From JBHJGP01 sp050331695 (lineage in GTDB: Bacteria > Pseudomonadota > Alphaproteobacteria > Geminicoccales > Geminicoccaceae), in contig JBHJGP010000010.1 in NCBI GenBank assembly GCA_050331695.1, positions 60,588-124,587 of the forward strand: a DNA stretch of 64,000 nucleotides, given 5' to 3'. Numbering within the stretch: the first letter of the stretch is position 1; the number at the start of each line of letters is the position of its first letter. The notes beneath the pieces are model-generated. The model saw only the letters and a list, made by a program, of their open reading frames with translations, did no database searches and was not told the origin of the DNA. This document shows, piece after piece, positions 51,634 to 60,098 of the stretch. The position numbers were made by a program, and so were the translations under genes.

Positions 51634-53073
51634 CTAGCCCTGGAGCGTCCGCCGGATCATCTCCACATCGCGGGCCACGCTCTCATCCTCCCGGATCAGG
51701 TCCTCGATCTTCTTGATCGCGTGCATGACCGTGGTGTGGTCGCGGCCGCCGAACCGCCGGCCGATGTCGGGAAGCGAACGCGGTGTCAATTGCTTGGCAA
51801 GGTACATTGCCACCTGCCGCGGCCGGGCGACCGCGCGGGCGCGGCGTTTGGAGGTCATGTCCGCGAGCTTGAGGCCGAAATGGGCAACGGTCGTCTTCTG
51901 GATCTCCTCGATGGAAATCCGCCGCTCATTGGCCCGCAACAGATCGCGCAGGGCGTCCTGGGCCATTTCGATGCTGAGCGGTCGGCCGCACAGTGTCGCC
52001 TGGTGAATGACGCGATTGAGGGAGCCCTCGAGCTCGCGAACGTTGGACGCGATCCGTTCCGCCAGGAATTCCAACACCTCGAGCGGGATCACCACGTTGG
52101 GGATGCGCGCGGCCTTGGTCTGGAGAATACCGAGGCGAAGCTCGTAGGTGGTCGGGTGAATGTCGGCGACCAGGCCCCAGCCGAGTCGCGAGCGAACCCG
52201 CTCCTCGAGGCCGGACATATCCGACGGGCTCCTGTCGGCGGAGAGAACGATCTGGCTGCCACGCTCGATCAGTTCGTTGAAGGTGTGAAAAAACTCTTCC
52301 TGGGTGTTGGTCTTGCCGGCGATGAACTGAACATCGTCGATCATCAGCAGATCGACGCTCCGGAACAGCTCTTTGAAGGACAGGGTCGAGTTCGAGGTCA
52401 GTGCCCGGACGAACTGGAACATGAACTTTTCGGCCGAGAGATAGACCACCCGGCGCGAGGGATCGTTGCGCCGGACCTCCCAGGCGATCGCGTGCATCAG
52501 ATGCGTCTTGCCCAGCCCAACGCCGCTGTAAAGGAACAGCGGATTGAAAGGCGGCTTGCTCGAGGCGGCGACGCGTTTGGCCGCGGCGAAAGCGAAATCG
52601 TTGGATTTCGCGACCACGAAGCTGTCGAAAGTGAAGCGGGGATCGAGGGGTGCCGAATAATCGTCGAGATTGACCTTGGCGTTCTGCCGCGGCGCTGAGC
52701 CACCGGCGGGAGCTGCCACGGGCTCGCCGTCGAAATCATCCTCATCGTCATAGACCGGTTCTTCTACCTCCGGTGCCGGCGGGCGCCGGTCGGCCTCAGG
52801 CGCGGGCCGCCGTCTCTCATGAACGTCGAGTGCGACCTTGCGGACGGCCGGATTGACCTCCTTCCAGAGAACGCGAATGCGGTCGGCATAATGGGTCACC
52901 ACCCAGTCGCGCATGAAGCTCGTCGGCACGCCGATCACGACCCGATCGCCGTCGGCTTGGATGAAGCTCAATGGCTTCAACCAGGTGGCATATGCGGTGT
53001 CGCCGACTTCGGTACGCAGCATGCCTTGCACGGTGGCCCATTGACCTTCGAGCTCGTTGGGGTGGGCTGCCAT
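51634..53073 (-). CDS. dnaA: Chromosomal replication initiator DnaA
   Basis: DnaA opens the origin of replication. Domain I (LEGQWATVQGMLRTEVGDTAYATWLKPL) is followed by a variable acidic/proline linker, the AAA+ domain with Walker A GVGLGKTHLMHAIAW and Walker B LLMIDDVQFIAGK, and the domain IV DNA-binding signature GGRDHTTVMHAIKKIE. ATG at 53073 has GGGGAGGG close upstream and gives 479 residues, a usual length; an in-frame ATG at 53163 would add 30 residues and has its own GAGAGG, so it cannot be excluded. Downstream are dnaN, recF and gyrB, the classic order. Confidence 0.96.
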   Translation of the reverse strand: MAAHPNELEGQWATVQGMLRTEVGDTAYATWLKPLSFIQADGDRVVIGVPTSFMRDWVVTHYADRIRVLWKEVNPAVRKVALDVHERRRPAPEADRRPPAPEVEEPVYDDEDDFDGEPVAAPAGGSAPRQNAKVNLDDYSAPLDPRFTFDSFVVAKSNDFAFAAAKRVAASSKPPFNPLFLYSGVGLGKTHLMHAIAWEVRRNDPSRRVVYLSAEKFMFQFVRALTSNSTLSFKELFRSVDLLMIDDVQFIAGKTNTQEEFFHTFNELIERGSQIVLSADRSPSDMSGLEERVRSRLGWGLVADIHPTTYELRLGILQTKAARIPNVVIPLEVLEFLAERIASNVRELEGSLNRVIHQATLCGRPLSIEMAQDALRDLLRANERRISIEEIQKTTVAHFGLKLADMTSKRRARAVARPRQVAMYLAKQLTPRSLPDIGRRFGGRDHTTVMHAIKKIEDLIREDESVARDVEMIRRTLQG

Positions 53074-53163
53074 CAGACCCTCCCCGTAGCCCTGTTCGGA
53101 AGCCCGCTCGGTTGCCGCGTGGTCCAATTTCGCCAACGATCCCTCATATAGCTCGCGCACCAT

Positions 53164-53626
53164 TACCTCTCGTCCACAAGACCCGAAGGCCTCGACCTAA
53201 ACGGATAGGACCCAGTCGCGAACGAACCCAGGCATTGATGTCCGGCAAGTAATGCCGGACGTCGTCTCCCTATTCGCTTTCTCGATGACCTACCGCTTAT
53301 CAGTTCGACTTGAGTAGTACTTCGCGTCTGAGCGCGCAATTATGTACTTAAGGTAGAGATAGGGTCGTCGATTGTCGCGTTGTTGGAGAACGTCCACGGA
53401 CAGCCAACCTATCTAAGCCTCATTCTGCACGCAAGAGGACCGAATAGAGAACAAGTCATTTTCAAGCGTTAGTAGAGAGATCTACGTATATCTCACCAGT
53501 GTGAGAGTTTGATAAAACCGCCTGATATTCGTCTAAAATGCAATTATTTACGCCACAATAAGAAACCTGGAGGTTTACGATTTAAGCTAAAGGCGCTGGT
53601 TAAGTTGGTGCTGACAAGCGTGACAG
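53164..53626. other. AT-richer intergenic region between dnaA and rpsT
   Basis: About 460 bases, clearly richer in A+T than the genes around it from roughly 53280 to 53620. It contains a short dyad, TCTCAC-CAGT-GTGAGA, near 53493-53508. No ORF of interest was seen. DnaA boxes (TTATNCACA or close variants) were looked for on both strands by eye and none with fewer than two mismatches was found. It probably holds the dnaA promoter; an origin role is possible but unsupported. Confidence 0.5.
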
Positions 53627-53899
53627 TTACGCGACCGCTTTCAGCTTGGCGATGCGCTTGGCCAGGCGGGAGATCTTCCGCGACGCAGTGTTGCGATGCA
53701 GCACACCTTTGGTGACGCCGCGCCGCAACTCGGGCTCTGCTGTCTGAAAAGCGTTCGCAGCGGTCTCGGCGTCGCCCGCATCGAGAGCCAGCTCGACCCG
53801 TTTGACGAAGGTCCGGATCCGGCTGACCCGGCTCCGATTGATCGCGGTGCGCTTGAGCGTCTGCCGGATCCGCTTCTGCGCGGATTTGATGTTCGCCAT
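53627..53899 (-). CDS. rpsT: 30S ribosomal protein S20
   Basis: S20 binds 16S rRNA in the 30S body. The 90-residue, very basic three-helix protein starts MANIKSAQKRIRQTLKRTAINRS and contains the family motif GVLHRNTASRKISRLAKRI. The usual alphaproteobacterial neighbour upstream of dnaA. Confidence 0.97.
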   Translation of the reverse strand: MANIKSAQKRIRQTLKRTAINRSRVSRIRTFVKRVELALDAGDAETAANAFQTAEPELRRGVTKGVLHRNTASRKISRLAKRIAKLKAVA

Positions 53900-53960
53900 A
53901 GTCTACTCGTTGATTGGGAAGCCAGTGCCTATAGCCGTGGGCGGCCTGTCGGTCAACTGA

Positions 53961-54734
53961 TCACGTGTTTTGGAACTTTGCGGTTCGCTTTTCGACGAAA
54001 GCGGTCATGCCTTCGCGCCGGTCGCCGGTGGCGAAGGTCGCGTAAAAGAGCTGCCTTTCGTTCTGAATGCCGGTGGCGAGCGTTGTCTCGAAGGCGAGGT
54101 TCACGGCGTGCTTGGCCATGGCCACGATCGGCTGCGACTTCTCGGCGATGGCCTCGCCCAACTTCACCGCCTCGTCGATCAGACTGTCGTTGGGAACCAC
54201 TCGGGCGACGAGATTGGCCCGCTCCGCTTCCGCCGCGTCCATGTTGCGCCCGGTCAGAACCATCTCCATGGCCTTCGACTTACCGACCGCGCGGGTCAGG
54301 CGCTGAGTGCCACCGGCGCCGGGGATCGTGCCGAGATTGATCTCCGGCTGACCGAACTTGGCGTTCTCAGAACAGATGATGATGTCACACATCATCGCCA
54401 GCTCGCAGCCGCCACCCAGCGCGTAGCCGCCGACAGCGGCGATGACCGGCTTCCTCATAGAGGTGATAGCATGCCACGGCGCGATGAAGTCGCTCGTGCT
54501 GGCCTCGAGATAATCCTTGTCCTTCATTTCCTTGATGTCGGCGCCGGCGGCAAAAGCCTTTTCGGAGCCGGTCACCACCATCGCGGCGATCTCGTCATCG
54601 GCGTCGAAAGCGCGGAGGGCGTCGGTCAGATCGGCCACGAGCTGGCGGTTGACCGCGTTCAACTGCTTCGGTCGGTTGAGCCGGACGATCCCGACATGCC
54701 CGCGGGTTTCGACCAGCACCGTCTCATAAGCCAT
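53961..54734 (-). CDS. Enoyl-CoA hydratase (crotonase family)
   Basis: A 257-residue crotonase that hydrates trans-2-enoyl-CoA in beta-oxidation. The oxyanion-hole region GSEKAFAAGADIKEM and GYALGGGCELAMMCDI are intact, and the two catalytic acids lie in the PEINLGTIPGAGGTQRL segment, as in the mitochondrial short-chain enzyme. ATG at 54734 is set by AAGGAG upstream. It sits between mutM and rpsT, a typical alphaproteobacterial arrangement. Short-chain substrates are likely but not certain. Confidence 0.92.
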   Translation of the reverse strand: MAYETVLVETRGHVGIVRLNRPKQLNAVNRQLVADLTDALRAFDADDEIAAMVVTGSEKAFAAGADIKEMKDKDYLEASTSDFIAPWHAITSMRKPVIAAVGGYALGGGCELAMMCDIIICSENAKFGQPEINLGTIPGAGGTQRLTRAVGKSKAMEMVLTGRNMDAAEAERANLVARVVPNDSLIDEAVKLGEAIAEKSQPIVAMAKHAVNLAFETTLATGIQNERQLFYATFATGDRREGMTAFVEKRTAKFQNT

Positions 54735-54909
54735 GGGAGTCTCCTTGCCTGACGGGGCGTTGCCCGTCTTGGTTCCGCTTTCCTGGCCTCGACGGATGGT
54801 CGGCGGCCTGGCCCGCATTCTTGCGCCTCAGGAAACGACTTCGGGAATAAAGTGGGCGCCTTTATGTCCAAACCGCTCCGCGCCGTCCAGCGCCTTTTGT
54901 TGCATTGCA

Positions 54910-55725
54910 TCATCGCTGACAAGCAGGGCAGTAAAATGTCGCGCGGTTGCCCTGAACGATCCGCCGGATGACGCCCCTGTTGCAACGGCAGGCCTGGCCC
55001 GCTCGATTGTAGACGCGGAACTGCGTCTGGAAGTTGCCCAACTGGCCGTCGGCGGCCACATAGTCGCGCAGAGACGAACCGCCGGCAGCGATCGCTTCGG
55101 CCAGAACCTCCGTGATGCAGCTCGCCAGGCGTTGCATCTGCGCCGGTTTCAGCCAGCCGGCCCGGCGCCGGGGCGACAGCCGCGCCCGGTGCAGGCTTTC
55201 GCTGGCGTAGATGTTGCCGACGCCGACCACGACCCGCTGGTCCATGATTGCCGTCTTGATCGCCGCCGAGCGCCCGGCGAGCCTTAGGCCAAGCGCGGCG
55301 CCGTCAAAGCCGTCGGACAGCGGTTCCAATCCCAGATGGCGAAACCATGGATGCTGGCCAAGATCGGGCTCGGTCAGCAAATCCAGCATGCCGAACCGCC
55401 GGGGGTCGTGAAAACGCACCACCGAGCCGTCGTCGAACCCGAAGGTGAGATGTTCGTGGGGGCCGAGCGGATCGCCGTCGAAGACCAGCCGGCCAGACAT
55501 GCCCAGGTGAAGCACCAGCACCTGCCCGTCATCGAGCTGCGTCAAGATGTACTTGGCGCGGCGTTTAAAGCCGACGACCCGCCTGCCGGTGACGTTCTCA
55601 CCAAGCTTCAGTGGCAGCGGAAAGCGGAGGTCGGGCCGGCGTTGGACGACATGCGTGAACCGGCAACCGACGAGCCGGCTCCGAAGCGCGCGCATCGTCG
55701 TCTCGACCTCGGGCAGCTCCGGCAT
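54910..55725 (-). CDS. mutM: Formamidopyrimidine-DNA glycosylase
   Basis: MutM (Fpg) removes oxidised purines such as 8-oxoguanine from DNA. The 271-residue protein begins PELPEVET with the catalytic Pro and Glu at residues 2-3, contains the helix-two-turn-helix NIYASESLHRARLSP and ends with the zinc finger CRCNRGVIRR...YCPACQR. Divergent from ubiE with only about 80 bases between starts. Confidence 0.96.
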   Translation of the reverse strand: MPELPEVETTMRALRSRLVGCRFTHVVQRRPDLRFPLPLKLGENVTGRRVVGFKRRAKYILTQLDDGQVLVLHLGMSGRLVFDGDPLGPHEHLTFGFDDGSVVRFHDPRRFGMLDLLTEPDLGQHPWFRHLGLEPLSDGFDGAALGLRLAGRSAAIKTAIMDQRVVVGVGNIYASESLHRARLSPRRRAGWLKPAQMQRLASCITEVLAEAIAAGGSSLRDYVAADGQLGNFQTQFRVYNRAGQACRCNRGVIRRIVQGNRATFYCPACQR

Positions 55726-55808
55726 TTTGCTCCTCGCTTGTCGAAATGGCGTCGATCTCTAAAAGCCGACGGGCGAGGTGGAAACATGAAAAAGCGAGGT
55801 GGCGAGGG

Positions 55809-56585
55809 TTGAGTGAGGAACAGGACCCGGACGAAGCGTCCGCGCGGTTGGCCGGGTCGTTCGGCTTCGAGGCGGTCGAGCCCGCCGCCAAGGCGGGCCT
55901 AGTTCGCCGGGTCTTCGACACGGTGGCACCCCGCTACGATTTGATGAACGATCTCATGAGCCTCGGTGTGCACAGGCTCTGGAAGGATTCGTTGGTGGAT
56001 TGGCTGGCGCCGCGGCCCGGTCGCCGTCATCTCGATCTGGCCGGCGGCACGGGTGATATCGCCTATCGCATCTGGGACCGTTTGGATGGCGATGTTGAAC
56101 TGGTCATCGCCGACATCAATGTGGCGATGCTTGACCACGGGCGCGACAAGGCCTTCGACACGAACCGCTTCACCGGCCTTCATTTCGTCTGCGCCGATGC
56201 CATGAGCCTGCCGCATGCGGATCGGAGCGTGGCCAGCGCCACCATCGCCTTCGGCATTCGAAACGTCACCCATATCGACCGGGCGTTGGTCGAGGCGTTT
56301 CGGGTGCTGCGCCTGGGCGGTCGGTTTCTCTGTCTCTAGTTCTCCACCCTTGCCTGGCCGGCGCTCCAGGGCGTTTACGATCGTTACTCCTTCGACGTGT
56401 TGCCGCGGATCGGCGGCGTTGTCGCCGGCGATGCCGACAGCTACCGCTATTTGGCCGAGAGCATTCGCCGCTTTCCCGACCAGAAAACCTTCGCCCAGCT
56501 GATGAGCCGGGCCGGGTTTGACCAGGTACGCTACCGCAATCTGTCGGGGGGCATCGCGTGTCTGCATTCGGGCTGGAAGCTCTAG
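55809..56585 (+). pseudogene. ubiE: Ubiquinone/menaquinone biosynthesis methyltransferase UbiE, interrupted by an in-frame TAG
   Basis: UbiE C-methylates the ubiquinone (and menaquinone) ring. The SAM-binding LDLAGGTGDIAYRIWD and FGIRNVTHIDRALVEAFRVL are intact. At codon 177 (56337-56339) a TAG stands where the family has Glu in the motif G-G-R-x-L-x-L-E-F-S; a single base change from GAG explains it. The same frame continues with perfect family sequence, FSTLAWPALQGVYDRYSFDV, VLPRIGGVVAGDADSYRYLAESIRR in part, to GIACLHSGWKL and a normal TAG at 56583. TTG at 55809 is the likely start; ATG at 55746 is an alternative. Reading frames on both sides are clean, so it is a point mutation, an error or programmed readthrough. 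Confidence 0.85.
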
Positions 56586-56589
56586 AAAG

Positions 56590-58080
56590 GTGCTTTTCGG
56601 TCTCGGCCACGCGGTTCGCGCCTGTCGCATTCTCTTGTGTCTCGGTCGGCACGGTGTCCTCGGCCTTCTGCCCAGTCCCCCGATCCCGCCCCGGCTGGCG
56701 CGCCTGTTGCGCTGGCTGGACAATTCAAAAGCCGAGGGTAGCCCTGGTGAGCGTCTGGTCCGGGCGCTGATCGAACTGGGGCCGACCTTCGTCAAGTTCG
56801 GCCAGAGCCTCGCGACCCGGCCGGATCTGGTGGGGGTCGACGTCGCCACCCAGCTGGCTCGGCTTCAAGACGAACTGGAGCCCTTCGATGGGGCAGAGGC
56901 TCGGGCCATCGTCGCCGCGCAGCTTGGCGCGCCGGTCGAAGAGCTTTTCTCCGACTTCGAAAACAAAGCTCACGCCGCGGCGTCGATCGCCCAGGTCCAT
57001 TTTGCCGTCACCACGGAGGGCGATCCTGTCGCGGTCAAGATACTGCGGCCGGGAATCGAGGACGCGATCGAGGCCGATCTCGCTTTTTTCGGTTGGATCG
57101 CCCGCTGGCTCGACCGGCTGGTTCCGGATCTTCGTCGGCATCAACCTCGAGCCGCGGTCGAAACCTTCGCCGAGACGACGCGGCGCGAGCTCGACCTCCG
57201 GCTCGAAGCAGCGGCCGCCGCCGAATTCCGCCAGAACGCCCGCAACGATGAGGGCTTTCGCGTGCCCGAGGTCGACTGGCAGCGGACCGCCAAGAAGGTT
57301 CTGACCCTGGAACGGGTCGGCGGCATCGCCTCAGACGACCGTGACGCCCTGATCAAGGCCGGCGTGGATCCCGACAAGGTGCTCGAGATCGCGGCGCGGG
57401 TGTTCTTTCAACAGGTGTTCCGCGACGGTTTCTTCCACGGTGACATGCATCCCGGCAACATGTTCATCGACGCGCAAGGGGAGATCATACCGGTCGATTT
57501 CGGCATCATGGGCCGGCTCGATCTGGATACCCGCCTCGCACTAGGGGCTCTTCTGCTGGCCTTTCTCAAGCGCGATTATGGTCAGGTCGCCAAGGTTCTG
57601 TTCGATCTGTCCCTGGTGCCGCCGGGCCAGGATCCGGGCGCCCTCGGCCAGGCCTGCCGGTCGATCGGCGAGCCGATCATGGACCGGCCGCTCAACGAGA
57701 TATCCTTCGGCCGATTGCTGGGACAGCTTTTCGAGGTGACAGCGGCCTTCGAGATGCGCGCCCAGCCGCACCTTCTTCTCTTGCAGAAGACGATGGTGGT
57801 CGCCGAAGGCGTCGGCCGGGCTCTGAACCCCAAAGTCAATATGTGGCAGTTGGCTCAGCCCCTGGTGGAGGATTGGCTGGCGGAACATTTCGGGCCGATG
57901 GGGCAGGTCAGGTCGACCGCGAGCCGCGTCCAGGATATCGCGCTGCAGGCACCTCGATTGATCAGCAAGGCCGAAGCCTATCTCGACAGCCTGCCGCCGC
58001 CGGGTCAGACCGCGATCCCCTGGTGGCCGATCATCGCCACGTTCATCTTCGGCCTGATCACGGGCATCGTGCTCGGGTGA
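56590..58080 (+). CDS. ubiB: Ubiquinone biosynthesis kinase-like protein UbiB
   Basis: UbiB is an atypical ABC1/ADCK kinase needed for ubiquinone synthesis, anchored in the inner membrane. The 496-residue protein carries the KxGQ motif (TFVKFGQSLATRPDL), the Ala-rich loop HAAASIAQVHFAV, the catalytic loop FHGDMHPGNMF and VDFGIMGRLD (metal-binding Asp), with a C-terminal transmembrane hairpin IIATFIFGLITGIVLG. GTG at 56590 lies five bases after the ubiE stop; in-frame codons before it belong to the ubiE coding part. The order ubiE-ubiB is standard. Confidence 0.93.
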   Translation: MLFGLGHAVRACRILLCLGRHGVLGLLPSPPIPPRLARLLRWLDNSKAEGSPGERLVRALIELGPTFVKFGQSLATRPDLVGVDVATQLARLQDELEPFDGAEARAIVAAQLGAPVEELFSDFENKAHAAASIAQVHFAVTTEGDPVAVKILRPGIEDAIEADLAFFGWIARWLDRLVPDLRRHQPRAAVETFAETTRRELDLRLEAAAAAEFRQNARNDEGFRVPEVDWQRTAKKVLTLERVGGIASDDRDALIKAGVDPDKVLEIAARVFFQQVFRDGFFHGDMHPGNMFIDAQGEIIPVDFGIMGRLDLDTRLALGALLLAFLKRDYGQVAKVLFDLSLVPPGQDPGALGQACRSIGEPIMDRPLNEISFGRLLGQLFEVTAAFEMRAQPHLLLLQKTMVVAEGVGRALNPKVNMWQLAQPLVEDWLAEHFGPMGQVRSTASRVQDIALQAPRLISKAEAYLDSLPPPGQTAIPWWPIIATFIFGLITGIVLG

Positions 58081-58150
58081 GCGGGCTTTGAACGCCGGGC
58101 CGCGATACGATATGGAAACGATCGGACCCCAACGCGCGTTTGGAGGCGCC

Positions 58151-59389
58151 ATGGCCAGCGATCGAACGGCCTCCCGGATCCTGCTGATCATCGGCGGTGG
58201 CATCGCCGCATACAAATGCCTCGAACTGATCCGCCGGCTCGCGGAGGACGACGTTCAGGTAAGGGCGGTGTTGACCAAGGCTGCCGAACAGTTCGTGACA
58301 CCCCTGTCGGTGGCGGCGTTGACCCGCGACAAGGTTTATCAGGACCTCTTTTCCTTAACAGATGAAGCGGAGATGGGTCACATCCGCTTGTCCCGGGATG
58401 CGGATCTGGTCGTGGTCGCGCCTGCGACCGCAGACCTGATGGCGAAAATAGCCGGCGGTCATGCCGACGACCTCGCGTCTACGGCCCTGCTCGCGACCGA
58501 CAAACCGGTTCTGATCGCGCCGGCGATGAACCCGGAGATGTGGGCGCGCAAGGCGACCATGCGCAATGTCGAGCGCTTGAGAGCCGACGGCATCCTGTTC
58601 GTCGGGCCCGAGCCCGGCGACATGGCCTGCGGCGAGGTGGGTTTGGGCCGGATGGCCGAGCCGGACGCCATTCGGGGCGCCATTCTGAAAGCCTTGGCGC
58701 CACGGCCTCGGGTCCTCAGCGGTCTTCGGGTCTTGGTTACCAGCGGGCCGACCCACGAACCTATCGATCCGGTCCGCTATCTGGCCAACCGGTCCTCCGG
58801 CAAGCAGGGTCACGCCATCGCCGAGGCCTGCCTCGCCGCCGGCGCCGAGGTCGTGCTGGTCTCTGGACCCGTCAGTCTCACCGACCCGGTCGGGGCGATG
58901 ACCAGGCATATTGAGACCGCGAGAGAGATGGCGGCCGCCTGCGCGGAAGCGCTGCCCGTCGATGTCGCCATCTGCGCTGCCGCCGTCGCGGACTGGCGGC
59001 CCGCGACCGAGGCCGCCGGCAAACTCAAAAAGACGGGCGATCAGGCTGCGGCGATCGAACTCGCCGAAAACCCGGACATTCTGGCCGCCCTGTCCAAATC
59101 CGGGCCGAACCGCCCCCGGCTGGTCATCGGCTTTGCCGCCGAGACCGATGATGTCGTAGAGCACGCGAAGGCCAAGCTCAGCCGAAAAGGATGCGACTGG
59201 ATCCTGGCCAACGACGTGTCGCCGCAATCGGGTGTTTTCGGCGGCGATCGAAACCGGGTGCTGAAGATCGACCGCCAGGGTTTGGTCGAGACCTGGCCGG
59301 ACTTGCACAAAACTGAGGTGGCCCGGCGCTTGGTCGAAGCCATCGCCGGCGAATTGATGCTTAGCGAACCCAAGGCTGCCGCCGAGTGA
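58151..59389 (+). CDS. coaBC: Bifunctional phosphopantothenoylcysteine decarboxylase/phosphopantothenate-cysteine ligase
   Basis: CoaBC makes 4'-phosphopantetheine for coenzyme A. The N-terminal flavoprotein half has IIGGGIAAYKCLELIR, the LTKAAEQFVTPLSVAAL segment, VAPATADLMAKIAGG and the active-site Cys in GDMACGEVGLGRM. The C-terminal ligase half shows LVTSGPTHEPIDPVRYLANRSSGK (read in parts) and NDVSPQSGVFGGDRN. ATG at 58151, with GGAGG just upstream, gives 412 residues; a TTG at 58088 and an ATG at 58112 are in frame but add unconserved sequence. Its stop overlaps the dut start as GTGA. Confidence 0.95.
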   Translation: MASDRTASRILLIIGGGIAAYKCLELIRRLAEDDVQVRAVLTKAAEQFVTPLSVAALTRDKVYQDLFSLTDEAEMGHIRLSRDADLVVVAPATADLMAKIAGGHADDLASTALLATDKPVLIAPAMNPEMWARKATMRNVERLRADGILFVGPEPGDMACGEVGLGRMAEPDAIRGAILKALAPRPRVLSGLRVLVTSGPTHEPIDPVRYLANRSSGKQGHAIAEACLAAGAEVVLVSGPVSLTDPVGAMTRHIETAREMAAACAEALPVDVAICAAAVADWRPATEAAGKLKKTGDQAAAIELAENPDILAALSKSGPNRPRLVIGFAAETDDVVEHAKAKLSRKGCDWILANDVSPQSGVFGGDRNRVLKIDRQGLVETWPDLHKTEVARRLVEAIAGELMLSEPKAAAE

Positions 59390-59868
59390 CCGCAAGACCA
59401 GAGCTTCCGACGGTTCGCCTGGAGCAACTGGCCCACGCTGCGGACCTGGCGCTTCCGGCGCGTCAAAGCGCTGGTGCTGCCGGCTACGACCTGCTGGCCG
59501 CTGTCGGTGAAACGCTGACGCTACGACCCCGCGAGCGTGCGGCCGTACCGACGGGCCTGGTTCTAGCCATACCTGAAGGCTTCGAAGGGCAGGTGCGGCC
59601 GCGGTCCGGTCTCGCGATCCGCTATGGTGTCACGGTGGTCAATGCGCCCGGTACCATCGATAGCGACTATCGGGGCGAGGTGATGGTTCTCCTGGTCAAT
59701 CTCGGCGATCAGCCCTTCACCATAAGCCGGGGTGACCGCATCGCGCAGATCATCTTTGCACCGGTCCAACGCGTTCTGCTGGAGGCCGGGCCGGTCGATC
59801 GGGCCACGGTACGTGGCGGGCACGGTTTTGGTTCCACCGGCGAGAATGGCGGAACCGGGCTTCGATGA
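59386..59868 (+). CDS. dut: Deoxyuridine 5'-triphosphate nucleotidohydrolase
   Basis: Dut hydrolyses dUTP to dUMP and keeps uracil out of DNA. The 160-residue trimeric dUTPase has the five motifs: AGAAGYDLLAA, RPRSGLAIRYG, NAPGTIDSDYRGEV, RGDRIAQIIF and the C-terminal Gly-rich GGHGFGSTGENGG arm. The start is GTG at 59386, overlapping the coaBC stop. The coaBC-dut pairing is widespread. Confidence 0.96.
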   Translation: MTARPELPTVRLEQLAHAADLALPARQSAGAAGYDLLAAVGETLTLRPRERAAVPTGLVLAIPEGFEGQVRPRSGLAIRYGVTVVNAPGTIDSDYRGEVMVLLVNLGDQPFTISRGDRIAQIIFAPVQRVLLEAGPVDRATVRGGHGFGSTGENGGTGLR

Positions 59869-59891
59869 CGGGAAGGTGAGACCGCAAAAGG

Positions 59892-59916
59892 GACCGGGAC
59901 TCGTCCCTGGTCTTTT
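59892..59916 (+). terminator. Candidate intrinsic terminator after dut
   Basis: GACCGGG (59892-59898) pairs with CCC-T-GGTC (59905-59912, one bulged T) around a 6-base loop and is followed by TTTT (59913-59916). It lies 24 bases after the dut stop and would close the ubiE-ubiB-coaBC-dut run. Confidence 0.55.
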
Positions 59917-60010
59917 ATCCATTCTGGGGGTATCGCTGACGGTGTTCGCGCAACGGTCGTGCAAAGCAGCGGAGTGCGCTCCAACTTTGTCGTTTCCACG
60001 CTGAACATCG

Positions 60011-60038
60011 TTGAATGGGACCAGACTGGTCCCATATT
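60011..60038 (+). promoter_or_regulatory. Promoter with a palindrome in its spacer, upstream of the Bax-inhibitor gene
   Basis: TTGAAT (60011-60016) and CATATT (60033-60038) with a 16-base spacer form a plausible sigma70 promoter. Most of the spacer is a perfect inverted repeat, ATGGGACCA (60015-60023), loop GAC, TGGTCCCAT (60027-60035), which overlaps both promoter elements and could be a repressor site. It lies 61 bases before the gene start. Confidence 0.4.
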
Positions 60039-60098
60039 GCTTGTAGGCTGTTTCGCTGTGTTCAACCGGATCGGTAGAGTTCGAGAGAGGGATTAAAA

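Noticed and set aside
53164..53626. This region as a proven oriC
   Set aside because: No convincing DnaA boxes and no skew data; kept only as an intergenic region.
56337..56339. Reassigned TAG codon as explanation for the ubiE stop
   Set aside because: TAG ends many intact genes in the window at the expected C-terminus, so the code is standard.
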